From Micromonospora polyrhachis (GTDB lineage: Bacteria; Actinomycetota; Actinomycetes; Mycobacteriales; Micromonosporaceae): DNA of 64,000 bases. A program made the translations under genes and the position numbers. Each line of letters begins with the position of its first letter. Position 1 is the first letter of the stretch. Where the stretch lies: NCBI RefSeq assembly GCF_014203835.1, contig NZ_JACHJW010000001.1, positions 4,166,501-4,230,500 on the forward strand, in the 5' to 3' direction. Below, in pieces: positions 17,794-27,303 of the stretch. The notes under the pieces are model-generated. The model saw only the letters and a program-made list of their open reading frames with translations, did no database searches and was not told the DNA's origin.

Positions 17794-19650
17794 ATGGTTG
17801 CTCCGGCCACTGTTCGGGGTATCGATCAGGCCCCGACCTCCCACCCCAAACTGCTTGCCTGGGTCCGTGAAGTCGCCGAATTGACCACCCCTGAGCGGGT
17901 CGTTTGGGTCGACGGCTCGGACGAGGAGTGGCAACAGCTCACCGACGAACTGGTAGAGGCCGGCACGCTGGTCCGATTGAACCCAGAGCGCAAGCCGAAC
18001 TCGTTCTGGGCACGTACCGACCCATCAGACGTGGCGCGGGTGGAGGAGCGCACCTTCATCTGCTCGGTCGACGAGGCCGATGCCGGGCCCACCAACAACT
18101 GGATGGCGCCGGCCGAGATGAAGCGGACGATGACGGAGCTCTACCGCGGTTGCATGCGCGGTCGCACGATGTACGTCATCCCGTTCTGCATGGGCCCGCT
18201 GGAGGCCGAACAGCCCATGTTCGGCGTCGAGATCACCGACAGCCCGTACGTGGTCGCCTCCATGCGCATCATGACCCGGATGGGTAGCAAGGTGCTGGCC
18301 GGAATGGGCGACAACGCGGACTTCGTGCAAGCGCTGCACTCGGTCGGTGCCCCGCTGGCCGCCGGCGAGCAGGACGAGATCTGGCCGTGCAACCAGACCA
18401 AGTACATCTCCCACTTCCCGGAGAGCCGGGAGATCTGGTCCTACGGCTCGGGCTACGGTGGGAACTCGCTGCTGGGCAAGAAGTGCTACTCGCTGCGGAT
18501 CGCCAGCGTGATGGGTCGGGACGAGGGCTGGCTCGCCGAGCACATGCTGATCCTCAAGATGACCTCGCCAGAGGGCAAGGTCTACCACATCGCCGGTGCG
18601 TTCCCGTCCGCCTGCGGCAAGACCAACCTGGCCATGGTCGAGCCGACCATCCCGGGCTGGAAGGTCGAGACCATCGGTGACGACATCGCCTGGATGCGGT
18701 TCGGCGAGGATGGCCGCCTCTACGCGCTCAACCCCGAGTACGGACTCTTCGGCGTGGCACCGGGCACCGACTGGAAGACCAACGCCAACGCCATGCGGAC
18801 GCTGGACCGGGGTAACTCGATCTTCACCAACGTCGCCCTCACCGACGACGGGGACATCTGGTGGGAGGGGATGGGCGAGCCGCCGGCCCACCTCGTCGAC
18901 TGGAAGGGCAAGGATTGGACGCCGGAAAGCGGGGAACTCTCCTCCCACGCGAACAGCCGGTTCTGCACCCCGATCAAGCAGTGCCCGATCCTGGCCGACG
19001 AGTACGAGGACCCGCGCGGCGTACCGATCGACGCGATCCTCTTCGGTGGCCGGCGTAGGGACACCGTCCCGTTGGTGACCGAGGCCCGCGACTGGGTGCA
19101 CGGTGTCTACATGGGAGCGACCCTCTCCTCGGAGACCACCGCTGCCGCCTCCGGGCAGGTCGGCGTCGTACGCCGCGACCCGATGGCGATGCTGCCGTTC
19201 ATCGGCTACCACGCGGGTGACTACTTCCGGCACTGGATCGAGATGGGCAAGGGCGTCGACGGTGACGCCGAGAAGCTGCCGAAGGTCTACTACGTCAACT
19301 GGTTCCGCAAGGACGCCGACGGCAAGTTCCTGTGGCCCGGCTTCGGCGAGAACTCCCGGGTGCTCAAGTGGATCGTCGAGCGGATCGAGGGCAAGGCAGA
19401 GGCGGTCGAGACGCCGATCGGTATGGTGCCGACCATTGACGCGCTCGACGTCGACGGCCTCGGCCTCACCCGCGAGGACATTCGGATCGCCCTCAAGGTC
19501 GACGTCGACGAGTGGCGCGACGAACTGCCGCTGATCACCGAGTGGTTCGAGAAGTTCGGCGACAAGCTGCCCGGCGTGCTCTGGGCGGAGTTGGACGCGC
19601 TGCGCGCCCGCCTCGACGCCGAGCAGGCGGTCGAGGAGCGTCGGGCGTAG
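17794..19650 (+). CDS. pckG: Phosphoenolpyruvate carboxykinase (GTP)
   Basis: 618 residues, the normal length of GTP-dependent PEPCK. It contains the substrate loop region, the kinase-1a P-loop with active-site Cys274 ([12 protein letters not shown]), kinase-2 (GDDIAWMRF), the PEPCK-specific motif ([11 protein letters not shown]), and the guanine-binding end region. It converts oxaloacetate plus GTP to PEP and CO2, at the start of gluconeogenesis. ATG chosen for AAGGAG seven bases upstream. It has its own long 5' region with a palindrome, suggesting carbon-source control. glpX, another gluconeogenic gene, is 11 kb away. Confidence 0.97.
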   Translation: MVAPATVRGIDQAPTSHPKLLAWVREVAELTTPERVVWVDGSDEEWQQLTDELVEAGTLVRLNPERKPNSFWARTDPSDVARVEERTFICSVDEADAGPTNNWMAPAEMKRTMTELYRGCMRGRTMYVIPFCMGPLEAEQPMFGVEITDSPYVVASMRIMTRMGSKVLAGMGDNADFVQALHSVGAPLAAGEQDEIWPCNQTKYISHFPESREIWSYGSGYGGNSLLGKKCYSLRIASVMGRDEGWLAEHMLILKMTSPEGKVYHIAGAFPSACGKTNLAMVEPTIPGWKVETIGDDIAWMRFGEDGRLYALNPEYGLFGVAPGTDWKTNANAMRTLDRGNSIFTNVALTDDGDIWWEGMGEPPAHLVDWKGKDWTPESGELSSHANSRFCTPIKQCPILADEYEDPRGVPIDAILFGGRRRDTVPLVTEARDWVHGVYMGATLSSETTAAASGQVGVVRRDPMAMLPFIGYHAGDYFRHWIEMGKGVDGDAEKLPKVYYVNWFRKDADGKFLWPGFGENSRVLKWIVERIEGKAEAVETPIGMVPTIDALDVDGLGLTREDIRIALKVDVDEWRDELPLITEWFEKFGDKLPGVLWAELDALRARLDAEQAVEERRA

Positions 19651-19680
19651 GACTGGCCCGCACCGGGCATCATCATCAAC

Positions 19681-20568
19681 ATGACGACGACGGCCGCCGC
19701 GACGAAGGTCCGGCGGCCGTCGGCTGTCCGCGTTCTGACCGCACTGCTGGTCGTCACCGCGTTGACCACCGTCGTGGTCGAGCTTCTCAACTGGCGGTAC
19801 GCCCCGGAGTCCGGCTTCGGACTGGCGGTCCGTACCGGTTGGGCGCTGCTGCGTTCACTGGGCTTCCTCGTCCTGATCCGTCAGGTGCGCCGGGGTCGCA
19901 GCGCGGCCCGCCCGTTCGGGCTCATCCTGGCCGTGACCACCGTCTTCGCGGTGGGTCGGCTGGTCGTGCCCCGCGCCGGCGTTCCGCCCCTACCCGGGGT
20001 GCTCGGCTTCGCCACGCTGACCCTTCTCTGCGGGGCGGTGGTGTGGCTGCTCTACCGCTCGCCTGCGGTGCGGGAGTTCATGGTCCGGCATCCGGGTCGA
20101 CTCGTCATCGATCGGCAGGGCATCTCCTGGCGGGAGGTGCCACCCCGGCGTCCGCCGATCGCCGGCTGGTTGCTTACCGTACGGGCAGCGGTGTTCACGT
20201 ACAGCCCGTTGATGCTGGTGCCCTGCCTGGTGGCGGTCGGCGAGGTCGTCACCGGGCGGATCCTCGCCGGGCCGATCGTGGTGTTGTGGCTGGTCGCCGC
20301 CTTCGGCGTCAGCTACGTGGTGCTCTTCGGCACATTCTTCCTCCTGCGAGGGCGACGGTGGGCAGCCGGGCTGCTGGTCGTGGTCACGCTGGTCGTACTC
20401 CTGGTGGACCTGCCGTTGTGCTGGTTCCTGCTCGGTGTCGACGGGCTGGTCCGCGACGGTGGCCCGCTGGTGGTGGCGGCCGGGATCGCGCTGTACGGCC
20501 TGTGGCGGGCAGCGATCACGGAGCGTCCGGTGGGCACCGAACCCGCGGCGGCCGACGTCGTGATGTGA
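19681..20568 (+). CDS. Hypothetical multi-spanning membrane protein
   Basis: 295 residues with about seven hydrophobic spans and few polar motifs; a short loop (RHPGRLVIDRQGISWREVPPRRPP) separates two halves. It follows pckG by 30 bases and could be its transcript's second gene. No family recognised. Confidence 0.75.
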   Translation: MTTTAAATKVRRPSAVRVLTALLVVTALTTVVVELLNWRYAPESGFGLAVRTGWALLRSLGFLVLIRQVRRGRSAARPFGLILAVTTVFAVGRLVVPRAGVPPLPGVLGFATLTLLCGAVVWLLYRSPAVREFMVRHPGRLVIDRQGISWREVPPRRPPIAGWLLTVRAAVFTYSPLMLVPCLVAVGEVVTGRILAGPIVVLWLVAAFGVSYVVLFGTFFLLRGRRWAAGLLVVVTLVVLLVDLPLCWFLLGVDGLVRDGGPLVVAAGIALYGLWRAAITERPVGTEPAAADVVM

Positions 20569-20644
20569 CCAGCGATACCCTGGTGGGGGCCGGTGCGGGT
20601 CGGTAGTCGACACACCGCCGGACGCAGTCGCTACTCTCAAGGTG

Positions 20645-21415
20645 ATGACTCTGCGGGACCTTATCTACTCCGTGTACGAGCGGCGACTGACGGCGAAGCT
20701 CGCCGGACGGCCGGTGCCCCGGCATGTCGGGGTGATGTGTGACGGAAACCGGAGATGGGCCAAGGAGATGGGGTACGTCGACCCCAACGATGGGCACCGG
20801 GTCGGCGCGGCCAAGATCAAACATGTCCTCAACTGGTGTGACCAGGCTGGTATCGGGCACGTCACCCTCTACCTGCTCGCCACCGACAACCTGCGCCGCC
20901 CGGCCAAGGAACTCGACCCCCTCGTGAAGATCATCGAGGACCTGGTCGTCGAGTTGGCTGAGGAGGGCAACCCCTGGCGGCTGCGCATGGTCGGGGCGCT
21001 CGACCTGCTGCCGACCCAGACGAGCGGGACGTTGAAGGCCGCCGAGGAGCACACCCGGGACCGGGACGCCGGGGCGCAGGTCAACATCGCCGTCGGGTAC
21101 GGCGGCCGGCAGGAGATCGCCGACGCCGTACGGTCCCTGCTCCAGGAGCACGCGGCGGCCGGCGGCACCATCGAGGAACTGGCCGAGGTGCTCGACGTGG
21201 AGCACATCGCGGAACACCTCTACACCCGGGGACAGCCCGATCCCGACCTGGTCATCCGGACCAGCGGTGAGCAGCGCCTCTCCGGGTTCCTGCTCTGGCA
21301 GTCGGCCCATTCGGAGTTCTACTTCTGCGACGTGAACTGGCCGGACTTCCGGCATGTCGACTTCCTCCGGGCGCTGCGCTCGTATGCCAGCCGGCAACGC
21401 CGCTACGGTGCCTGA
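20645..21415 (+). CDS. Short-chain Z-isoprenyl diphosphate synthase (Rv1086-like)
   Basis: 256 residues of cis-prenyltransferase with catalytic Asp33 in MCDGNRRWAKEMGY, and the C-terminal block YTRGQPDPDLVIRTSGEQRLSGFLLWQSAHSEFYF. The sequence closely follows what I remember of M. tuberculosis Rv1086, the (2Z,6E)-farnesyl diphosphate synthase, rather than long-chain UppS. It would supply Z-FPP for decaprenyl phosphate, the envelope lipid carrier. An in-frame GTG lies one codon upstream at 20642. Confidence 0.9.
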   Translation: MTLRDLIYSVYERRLTAKLAGRPVPRHVGVMCDGNRRWAKEMGYVDPNDGHRVGAAKIKHVLNWCDQAGIGHVTLYLLATDNLRRPAKELDPLVKIIEDLVVELAEEGNPWRLRMVGALDLLPTQTSGTLKAAEEHTRDRDAGAQVNIAVGYGGRQEIADAVRSLLQEHAAAGGTIEELAEVLDVEHIAEHLYTRGQPDPDLVIRTSGEQRLSGFLLWQSAHSEFYFCDVNWPDFRHVDFLRALRSYASRQRRYGA

Positions 21416-21466
21416 CGCCGCGATCCACGATGCGCTCACCGGTCCTCGTGCCGGCCTCTCGTTCCG

Positions 21467-22291
21467 TCAGCTGAGCCGGTGTACGGCCTCGGTGAGGAAG
21501 TCGCCGAGTGCCTCGGGGGACTCGATGGTCAGGTCGGCCGCCGTGGAGACCTCCTGACCGGTCTCCGGGTTGGCCACGGCCACGCAGATCCCGAAGAAGG
21601 AGGGGTCTGCGGCTTCCCTGGCCCGTAGGGCGGCGAATGCCTTGATGTCGGAGACGTCGTCACCGAAGTACCAGGCGCAGCCGGCCGATGGGACGGCTTC
21701 TCCGATCACCATGCCCTTGTCCCGATCGACCGGCGGCTTCAGCTCGATGACCATACGCCCACACTGCACCCGCAGGCCGAGTCGTCCAGCCTGCGCCTGG
21801 CCCCACGATTCGACGGCTGCGGCCAGTTCGGGGGCGGTGCGATAGTGCAGGGCCACGGAGAGCCGCTTGTATTCCACCAGCGTCCCCTCGGGCAGCTCGG
21901 CCCGGGCGCGCTCAGCCAGCTCGACCATGGTCGGCACCCAGGGCAGGGCAGCCGGCTCGGTCACCGTCTCGGCGGACCCGTGGCTGTGCTCCAGGCCGTA
22001 GAGGCCGTAGAGGTCGACGTCGGTGAGCGAGGCGAACCGGTCGCGCAGGAACTCGACCGGACGGGCCGAGACGATGGCCACCCGCTGCACCACCTCGGTG
22101 AGGGCTTCGATCGCCGCGAGGACCTTGGGTGCCGGCTGCACGGCGGTGGGATCGTCCTCGACCGGGGCGAGTGTGCCGTCGAAGTCGAAGAACAACACAC
22201 ATTGCCCGGCTCGGTCGACGGTGGCGTTCCACGCCTGGTCGACGGAGAAGGGGCGGGTCAGCTGATGGTTTCCAGAGTTGTACGGCCGCAC
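21467..22291 (-). CDS. otsB: Trehalose-6-phosphate phosphatase
   Basis: 274 residues of HAD fold with nucleophile Asp36 and Asp38 (FFDFDGTLAP), motif II (IVSARP), and motif IV (WYFGDDVSDIKAF). It dephosphorylates trehalose-6-phosphate to trehalose. No otsA is in the window. It is convergent with the prenyl synthase gene (51-base gap). Confidence 0.93.
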   Translation of the reverse strand: MRPYNSGNHQLTRPFSVDQAWNATVDRAGQCVLFFDFDGTLAPVEDDPTAVQPAPKVLAAIEALTEVVQRVAIVSARPVEFLRDRFASLTDVDLYGLYGLEHSHGSAETVTEPAALPWVPTMVELAERARAELPEGTLVEYKRLSVALHYRTAPELAAAVESWGQAQAGRLGLRVQCGRMVIELKPPVDRDKGMVIGEAVPSAGCAWYFGDDVSDIKAFAALRAREAADPSFFGICVAVANPETGQEVSTAADLTIESPEALGDFLTEAVHRLS

Positions 22292-22344
22292 GGGCGTCAG
22301 CGTACCCCGGCAGCTGTCCGTTCGGACGACCTGTTACTGAACGT

Positions 22345-22713
22345 TCAGTCGTCGCCTCCGATCATTGCGCGTCGTCCGTGCAGTCGCGGACCGATGGGCA
22401 CCACGGCCGCGTCCGGGTTGTGGCTGAGCAGATAGCCCTCGACGAAGCCGGCGTTGTGGTCGCCCGCGCGGCTCTCGATCTCGTTCAGCCGGGCGACGAG
22501 GAACTCGGTGAGGGCGGTGATCCGCCCGATGAGCCGGTCGTGCAGGTCGGCGACCACGGCCAGCACGGTGGCGCTGGCGGCGGCGGTGATGGCGAGCACG
22601 TTCAGGACCACCGGAACCTGCTGACCGTTGACCGTGCCGATTACGACGTTGGCGGTCACACACAATGTCACTGACACTGCGGCCACCACTACTGCCATCC
22701 ATTTCAGGGTCAT
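22345..22713 (-). CDS. Small membrane protein, unknown
   Basis: 122 residues: two hydrophobic spans (about 6-26 and 36-56), then a charged helical cytoplasmic part (LHDRLIGRITALTEFLVARLNEIESRAGDHNAGFVEGYLLSH). ATG start. Alone on its strand. No family recognised. Confidence 0.65.
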   Translation of the reverse strand: MTLKWMAVVVAAVSVTLCVTANVVIGTVNGQQVPVVLNVLAITAAASATVLAVVADLHDRLIGRITALTEFLVARLNEIESRAGDHNAGFVEGYLLSHNPDAAVVPIGPRLHGRRAMIGGDD

Positions 22714-22876
22714 GGGCTTGACCCCTCCTTCTGTCCCGCAGGGCTGGGTTCGGCCTTGTCCCGTCCCCCCGCCGACGACGAGCCCAAGCAGTACGAAGAG
22801 GCACGCTAGCGCGCCCGTTCAGCCCGGAACAGGGTGCAGATGGCGCAGAGTATGCAGTTTTTCGCCATCTGAGGAA

Positions 22877-23437
22877 CTAGCCTGCTTGTTTGCCCCGTTT
22901 TCCGGCATTAGGCGGCATTATTGGGCGATAAGCGAGGTAGCGGATGGTTTCCCGAATATGAAACTTCTCTGCGTCGGAGACGTTCGGGTCCACGAGTCGC
23001 CGGAGCAGTGCCTCCACGTCCGGGTCCATCGGTGGCGCGTTGGGCGTTGGGCGTGCGGGGGTGCCCCGGTCCCAACCGAGCACCCCGAAGGCGATGGTCG
23101 GGCTGATGCCGAGCCCTTCGCAGAACGCGACGACCCGCTCGGCTTCCGGGTCGCTGGCCCACTCGCCGCGTACCCAACGGTTGAGGGTCTGACGGGAGAC
23201 CCCGGTGCGGCGGGACACCTCGGAGCCGGTCCATGCGCGGGTGGCACGGGCATCGGCCAGCGCCTTGCGAATGAAGGCGGCGAAGGCGATTTTTCGCCCA
23301 TGGGCACGGTCCGACACCTGGTGACGGTACGGCCAGCTTGCCGGCCGCGCAGCTGCCCCCGCAGCAATGTATTGCATGCGTGACAGATTCTCACGCTTTC
23401 CAGTTTCGGGCGTACTGCCGTTGTCGAGGGGCGTCAC
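22877..23437 (-). CDS. XRE/Cro-type helix-turn-helix regulator
   Basis: 186 residues from a GTG; an ATG at codon 21 is possible. The middle holds an HTH (IRKALADARATRAWTGSEVSRRTGVSRQTLNRWVRGEWASDPEAERVVAFCEGLGIS). The C-terminal helical part (DPDVEALLRRLVDPNVSDAEKFHIRETIRYLA) may mediate dimerisation. Divergent from a two-gene unit, with inverted repeats in between, which suggests it regulates both sides. Confidence 0.85.
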   Translation of the reverse strand: MTPLDNGSTPETGKRENLSRMQYIAAGAAARPASWPYRHQVSDRAHGRKIAFAAFIRKALADARATRAWTGSEVSRRTGVSRQTLNRWVRGEWASDPEAERVVAFCEGLGISPTIAFGVLGWDRGTPARPTPNAPPMDPDVEALLRRLVDPNVSDAEKFHIRETIRYLAYRPIMPPNAGKRGKQAG

Positions 23438-23462
23438 GTCGGCAGGGTAGGTGTATTAAGGG

Positions 23463-23569
23463 GTGACGGTAATCATACGAAAAGCTGATACTGTCACGCG
23501 CATGGGACGCCCTACCGTGTGTCACGTGCTTGAGACGATCTGCGTTCAGGCGGGTCACGTACTCGTGAC
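23463..23569. promoter_or_regulatory. Two operator-like inverted repeats in the XRE divergent region
   Basis: GTGACGGTA (23463-23471) and TACTGTCAC (23489-23497) form an inverted repeat with one mismatch. GTCACG-TACT-CGTGAC (23554-23569) is perfect. Both use the GTCAC half-site, and a further GTCACGTGC lies at 23521. They sit between the XRE-type gene and the GTG at 23582. Confidence 0.55.
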
Positions 23570-23581
23570 AGGAGTGGTTCG

Positions 23582-23965
23582 GTGATCGAACTCGCGACCC
23601 GCGCCCAGGCATTTGGTCTGATCGCTGAGGGTGTGGCCGCCGGACTCAGTGCTCCCTGGCGTCTCTACCTTGCTCGCGGTTCCCGCTATCTCGCGCTCAA
23701 CGTGGGTGATCGTGCCGAGTGGGACTCCTGGCGTACCCACCTCGGCTGCCCGGAACTCAGCGTGCGGGTCTACGACGCCGGTGGCGAGATCAGACGGGCC
23801 TCGGTCGCCGAGGTGATTCTCGATGGCTGCCGGATCAGTGTCGAACTGGTCGAGGAGGTCGGCACCGACGACCTCGACCGCCTGCCCGTCACCGGCGGAC
23901 ACCCGTCCAGCGCTGGCGATCAGCCGTCCGGCACCGACCGGACCATGCGGGACGGGGAGGAATGA
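23582..23965 (+). CDS. Hypothetical protein
   Basis: 127 residues, soluble, alpha/beta. The GTG has AGGAG seven bases upstream. The first 100 residues (RAQAFGLIAEGVAAGLSAPWRLYLARGSRYLALNVGD...) look folded; the tail is acidic and disordered. Its stop overlaps the next start (ATGA), so both are co-translated. No family recognised. Confidence 0.7.
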   Translation: MIELATRAQAFGLIAEGVAAGLSAPWRLYLARGSRYLALNVGDRAEWDSWRTHLGCPELSVRVYDAGGEIRRASVAEVILDGCRISVELVEEVGTDDLDRLPVTGGHPSSAGDQPSGTDRTMRDGEE

Positions 23966-24297
23966 TGAGCCCCTTCTTCCTGGTCTTCCTCGTGCTGCTG
24001 CTCTGCTCGTCGAGTTACGCGGCCGGGCGCCTACACGGGCAGCTCAGCTACCGGATCGGCTATCGGTTCGGGTACCGGCAGGGTTACTTCGACGGCGACC
24101 GGGGGGCATGGAACCGCCGACGCCGGGAGGCGCAGGCCGCCATCGCCTCGGTGCTGGCGGTGCCATCACCCACGACAACTGACAGCGCCCGCACCGTCGT
24201 ACGTCAGGGAACGACGTACACGGGCGCCTCCTTCGCGGGGACCGCGACCAACGGCGGACGGCACTCCACCGACATCTTCGCCGGCCGCAACGCGTGA
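23962..24297 (+). CDS. Small membrane-anchored hypothetical protein
   Basis: 111 residues. The N-terminal hydrophobic helix (about 3-20) is followed by a Gly/Tyr/Arg-rich repeat (SYRIGYRFGYRQGYFDG) and a disordered Thr/Ser tail. It is coupled to the upstream gene by a 4-bp overlap. Function unknown. Confidence 0.65.
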   Translation: MMSPFFLVFLVLLLCSSSYAAGRLHGQLSYRIGYRFGYRQGYFDGDRGAWNRRRREAQAAIASVLAVPSPTTTDSARTVVRQGTTYTGASFAGTATNGGRHSTDIFAGRNA

Positions 24298-24672
24298 CCG
24301 GCGGCGACGGTGGGGTGAGCGGTCGCCCGCGAACACGGTGCGCCGTCCGTGGCGGACGCGCACCGTCCGGGGTCACCTCAGACCGGTGACGGTGATCCCA
24401 CCGGCCGGGATGCGCGCAGGGGGCATGCATCCCGGCCGGTCCCAGCTCCGGGCGGTTCCAAGGTCGCACGCTCAGAAGATCAGCGGGATGTGGCTAGCCC
24501 AAGCGGTTCTGCCCGGCTAGCGTCTAGGCATGGCGCGGGGTCGTCCCGAGCCAACCGGACGGCCCGGACTCTGCAAGATGCTGTGTGCACGGGGCCACAC
24601 CCGACCTCGTGCTCCGGGCACCGGACGAGGCGGACTGCGGGTGGACGGGTGCACACCCGCCGGAGCAGGCCT
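24298..24672. terminator. 375-bp gap with two hairpins before the PhoH gene
   Basis: CGGTGCG and CGCACCG (around 24336-24365) form one stem. ACCGGCCGGGATGC (24400-24413) and its exact complement (24427-24440) form a strong 14-bp stem. Neither has a T-run, as is common in high-GC terminators. Probably ends the 23582-24297 transcript; an attenuator role for phoH cannot be excluded. A plus-strand frame is open through this region but lacks coding character. Confidence 0.5.
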
Positions 24673-26112
24673 GTGACGACTCGTCGTACCAACCACCGGG
24701 CTGAGCAGAGCCCGGCCGCCACTACCACCGGTCGCCGGACCGGTGCCGCCATCGCCGACCGGATCAGCGGCCGTCGCCGTAGCTCAGGCAAGTCGGCTGC
24801 CGAGCCAGCGGAGCCCGAACCGGCTCGCCACGTATACGTCCTGGACACCTCGGTCCTGCTCTCCGACCCGGCGGCCTTCCACCGGTTCGCCGCACACGAG
24901 GTGGTCCTACCGCTCGTGGTCATCACCGAGTTGGAGGGCAAGCGTCACCACCCCGAACTCGGCTGGTTCGCCCGGCAGGCCCTGCGGGCGCTCGACGAGA
25001 TCCGGGTCCGGCATGGGCGACTCGACCAGCCAGTACCGGCCAACGAGGCCGGCGGCACCCTACGGGTGGAGTTGAACCACGCCGACAGCGGATCGCTGCC
25101 GGTGGGCTTCCGTACCGAGTCCAACGACACCCGGATCCTCTCCGTCGCCCTCAACCTCGCCGCCGAGGGGCGCGACGTCACCCTGGTGAGCAAGGACATG
25201 CCGCTGCGGGTCAAGGCGGCGGCGGTCGGGCTCGCCGCCGACGAGTACCGGCACGGCCAGGCCAGCGATCCGACCTGGACCGGGATGTCCGAGCTGGGAC
25301 TGGGGACGGAGCAGGTCGGCCAGTTGTACGCCGGTGAGGCGGTGGACCTGGACGAGGCGGCCGGACTGCCCTGTCACACCGGACTGGTGTTGCAGTCTCC
25401 GCGCGGCTCTGCCCTGGGGCGGGTACTGCCCGACAAGACGGTACGGCTGGTCCGCGGGGACCGGGAGGCGTTCGGGTTGCGGGGCCGGTCGGCGGAGCAG
25501 CGGATCGCGCTGGACCTGCTGCTCGACGAGTCGATCGGAATCGTCTCCCTGGGGGGCCGGGCGGGCACCGGGAAGTCCGCGCTGGCGCTCTGCGCCGGCC
25601 TGGAGGCGGTGATGGAACGGGGTCGGCACAAGAAGGTCATCGTCTTCCGTCCGCTGTACGCCGTCGGCGGGCAGGAGTTGGGCTATCTGCCCGGCTCGGA
25701 GTCCGAGAAGATGTCGCCCTGGGCCCAGGCCGTCTTCGACACCCTCGGAGCGGTGGTGCACGAGAACGTCATGGACGAGGTGCTGGCTCGCGGGATGCTC
25801 GAAGTACTTCCGTTGACCCACATCCGGGGTCGCAGCCTGCATGACGCCTTCGTCATCGTCGACGAGGCCCAGTCACTGGAGCGAGGCGTACTGCTCACCG
25901 TGCTGTCCCGGGTCGGGCAGGGGTCCCGGGTGGTGCTCACCCATGACGTGGCCCAGCGGGACAACCTGCGGGTCGGGCGGCACGACGGTGTGACCGCCGT
26001 GATCGAGGCGCTCAAGGGCCACCCGATTTTCGCCCATGTGACCCTGACCCGTTCGGAGCGCTCACCCATCGCCGAGGTGGTGACCGATCTACTGGAGGAC
26101 ATCCCCGGTTGA
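24673..26112 (+). CDS. PhoH2-type protein: PIN domain fused to PhoH ATPase
   Basis: 479 residues from a GTG with GGAG seven bases upstream; a longer frame from 24349 was rejected. A basic disordered N-terminus (1-50), a PIN ribonuclease domain starting with Asp58 ([29 protein letters not shown]), and a PhoH ATPase with Walker [11 protein letters not shown] (Lys301) and Walker B VIVDEAQS (Asp397-Glu398). Such proteins act as RNA helicase/RNases; mycobacterial PhoH2 (Rv1095) forms a toxin-antitoxin pair with a small upstream gene, but none is evident here. Confidence 0.95.
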   Translation: MTTRRTNHRAEQSPAATTTGRRTGAAIADRISGRRRSSGKSAAEPAEPEPARHVYVLDTSVLLSDPAAFHRFAAHEVVLPLVVITELEGKRHHPELGWFARQALRALDEIRVRHGRLDQPVPANEAGGTLRVELNHADSGSLPVGFRTESNDTRILSVALNLAAEGRDVTLVSKDMPLRVKAAAVGLAADEYRHGQASDPTWTGMSELGLGTEQVGQLYAGEAVDLDEAAGLPCHTGLVLQSPRGSALGRVLPDKTVRLVRGDREAFGLRGRSAEQRIALDLLLDESIGIVSLGGRAGTGKSALALCAGLEAVMERGRHKKVIVFRPLYAVGGQELGYLPGSESEKMSPWAQAVFDTLGAVVHENVMDEVLARGMLEVLPLTHIRGRSLHDAFVIVDEAQSLERGVLLTVLSRVGQGSRVVLTHDVAQRDNLRVGRHDGVTAVIEALKGHPIFAHVTLTRSERSPIAEVVTDLLEDIPG

Positions 26113-26409
26113 GCCGCTGATACGTCCGACTTTGACGCTAATTAGCGGGGAAATTTGGCGTGACCCAAGTCACATTTGAGACGCTTGGTTTCCCATCCGC
26201 CTCACCGTGCGCAATCGTGTCCGGTGAGCGCCGCCGGCCGGGGAAGATCGTCGAGGATGATTCACCCCGGCGGTGGACGGGCTCGACGATCATCAGTCGG
26301 GTCGGCCACGACTCCCCGGGGTCAGGCGCTTGCGGCACCGGCGTACCGGCCTCACAGGTTCGGCCACCACGATGTGCCGCGTCCTTGCCCCCGACGAAGG
26401 GACCACTTC
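26113..26409. other. Gene-free 297-bp leader region
   Basis: Contains an AT-rich stretch after the phoH stop (TTTGACGCTAATTAGCGGGG, then GTGACCCAAGTCAC at 26160-26173, a GTGAC/GTCAC palindrome) and several GC stems (for example GATCGTCGAGGATGATTCA with TCGACGATC). The length suggests a structured leader upstream of a cell-wall enzyme gene, but I could not match a known riboswitch. Confidence 0.4.
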
Positions 26410-27087
26410 GTGAGTCGGCTGTGGAGCCGGTACGGTGTCCGGACGCTCGCCGTCGCCCTGCTCGCTGTGGGCGTTGCTGGCGGGTACTACCTGGGCGAAG
26501 ACCGGGAGACCCAGCAACAAGGGATCGAGGCCCAACTCGCCGCGAACGTCGACGAGGCCGAGCTGGCGTTCCAGCGGGAACGGCAGGCGGTCCACCAGTC
26601 GGCCACCGCCCGGAAGCGGGCCGCCGAGTACCAGGCCGGCGTCAAGGCGGCCGAGGAGGCCAAGGCGGCGGCCGAGCGGGCCCGTAAGGCCCAGGCAGCG
26701 GCAGCGAGCCGCAAGAAGGCGCGCGAAGAGGCGGAGGCCGCCACCAAGCCCTTCACCGGGCCGATCCCCGCCTCGTGCAACGAGTACAGCGGCAACCGGC
26801 AGATCGGCTGCGCGCTCCTGTTGCAGAGCGGGTTCGGGCTCGACCAGATGCCGTGCCTGGACAAGCTCTGGACCAAGGAGAGCGGCTGGAACCACAAGGC
26901 CAGCAACCCGTCCAGCGGGGCGTACGGCATCCCGCAGGCGTACCCGGGCAGCAAGATGGGCTCGGTGGCCTCGGACTGGAAGACCAACCCCGCGACGCAG
27001 ATCAAGTGGGGACTGGGCTACATCAAGGGTCGCTACGACACCCCGTGCGGCGCCTGGTCGTACTTCCAGGCCAACGGTAGCTACTGA
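26410..27087 (+). CDS. Secreted transglycosylase-like protein (peptidoglycan lytic)
   Basis: 225 residues from a GTG at 26410. N-terminal signal anchor (about 10-28), a long Ala/Glu/Lys coiled coil (about 35-112), then a compact SLT/aggregation-promoting-factor-like domain with probable catalytic Glu157 (LWTKESGWN) and SSGAYGIPQAYPGSKMGS. Four Cys in the domain could form disulphides. It probably cleaves or remodels peptidoglycan glycan strands. A long leader and a strong terminator mark it as its own transcript. Confidence 0.88.
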   Translation: MSRLWSRYGVRTLAVALLAVGVAGGYYLGEDRETQQQGIEAQLAANVDEAELAFQRERQAVHQSATARKRAAEYQAGVKAAEEAKAAAERARKAQAAAASRKKAREEAEAATKPFTGPIPASCNEYSGNRQIGCALLLQSGFGLDQMPCLDKLWTKESGWNHKASNPSSGAYGIPQAYPGSKMGSVASDWKTNPATQIKWGLGYIKGRYDTPCGAWSYFQANGSY

Positions 27088-27125
27088 CCGGCGGCACACC
27101 CTCTGCGTCAACTGAAGAAACCGCA

Positions 27126-27167
27126 AAAGGGGTACGGATCTGGGGTCCGTACCCCTTTGGGGTTTTT
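27126..27167 (+). terminator. Rho-independent terminator after the transglycosylase gene
   Basis: AAAGGGGTACGGA (27126-27138) pairs perfectly with TCCGTACCCCTTT (27146-27158), 7-base loop, followed by GGGGTTTTT. Confidence 0.92.
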
Positions 27168-27303
27168 CCAGGGGGCCCTTGTGGGGCCGCTGGCTTCGCC
27201 GATCGGTCGAGTACGGGTGGCCTGGTTCGCCAGCACTGCGCACCCGACTGAGTGAACTTCACGAAGGGTCCAGTGGCGGTAGCTCACGATAGCTGATAGC
27301 TAC

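Noticed and set aside
24349-24672. N-terminal extension of PhoH by 108 residues
   Set aside because: Low-complexity Arg/Gly/Thr sequence containing hairpins; GTG 24673 has a proper ribosome site.
26160-26400. c-di-AMP (ydaO) riboswitch before the transglycosylase gene
   Set aside because: A GCCGGGGAA-like stretch is present, but the expected later conserved blocks are not seen in order; not supportable by eye.
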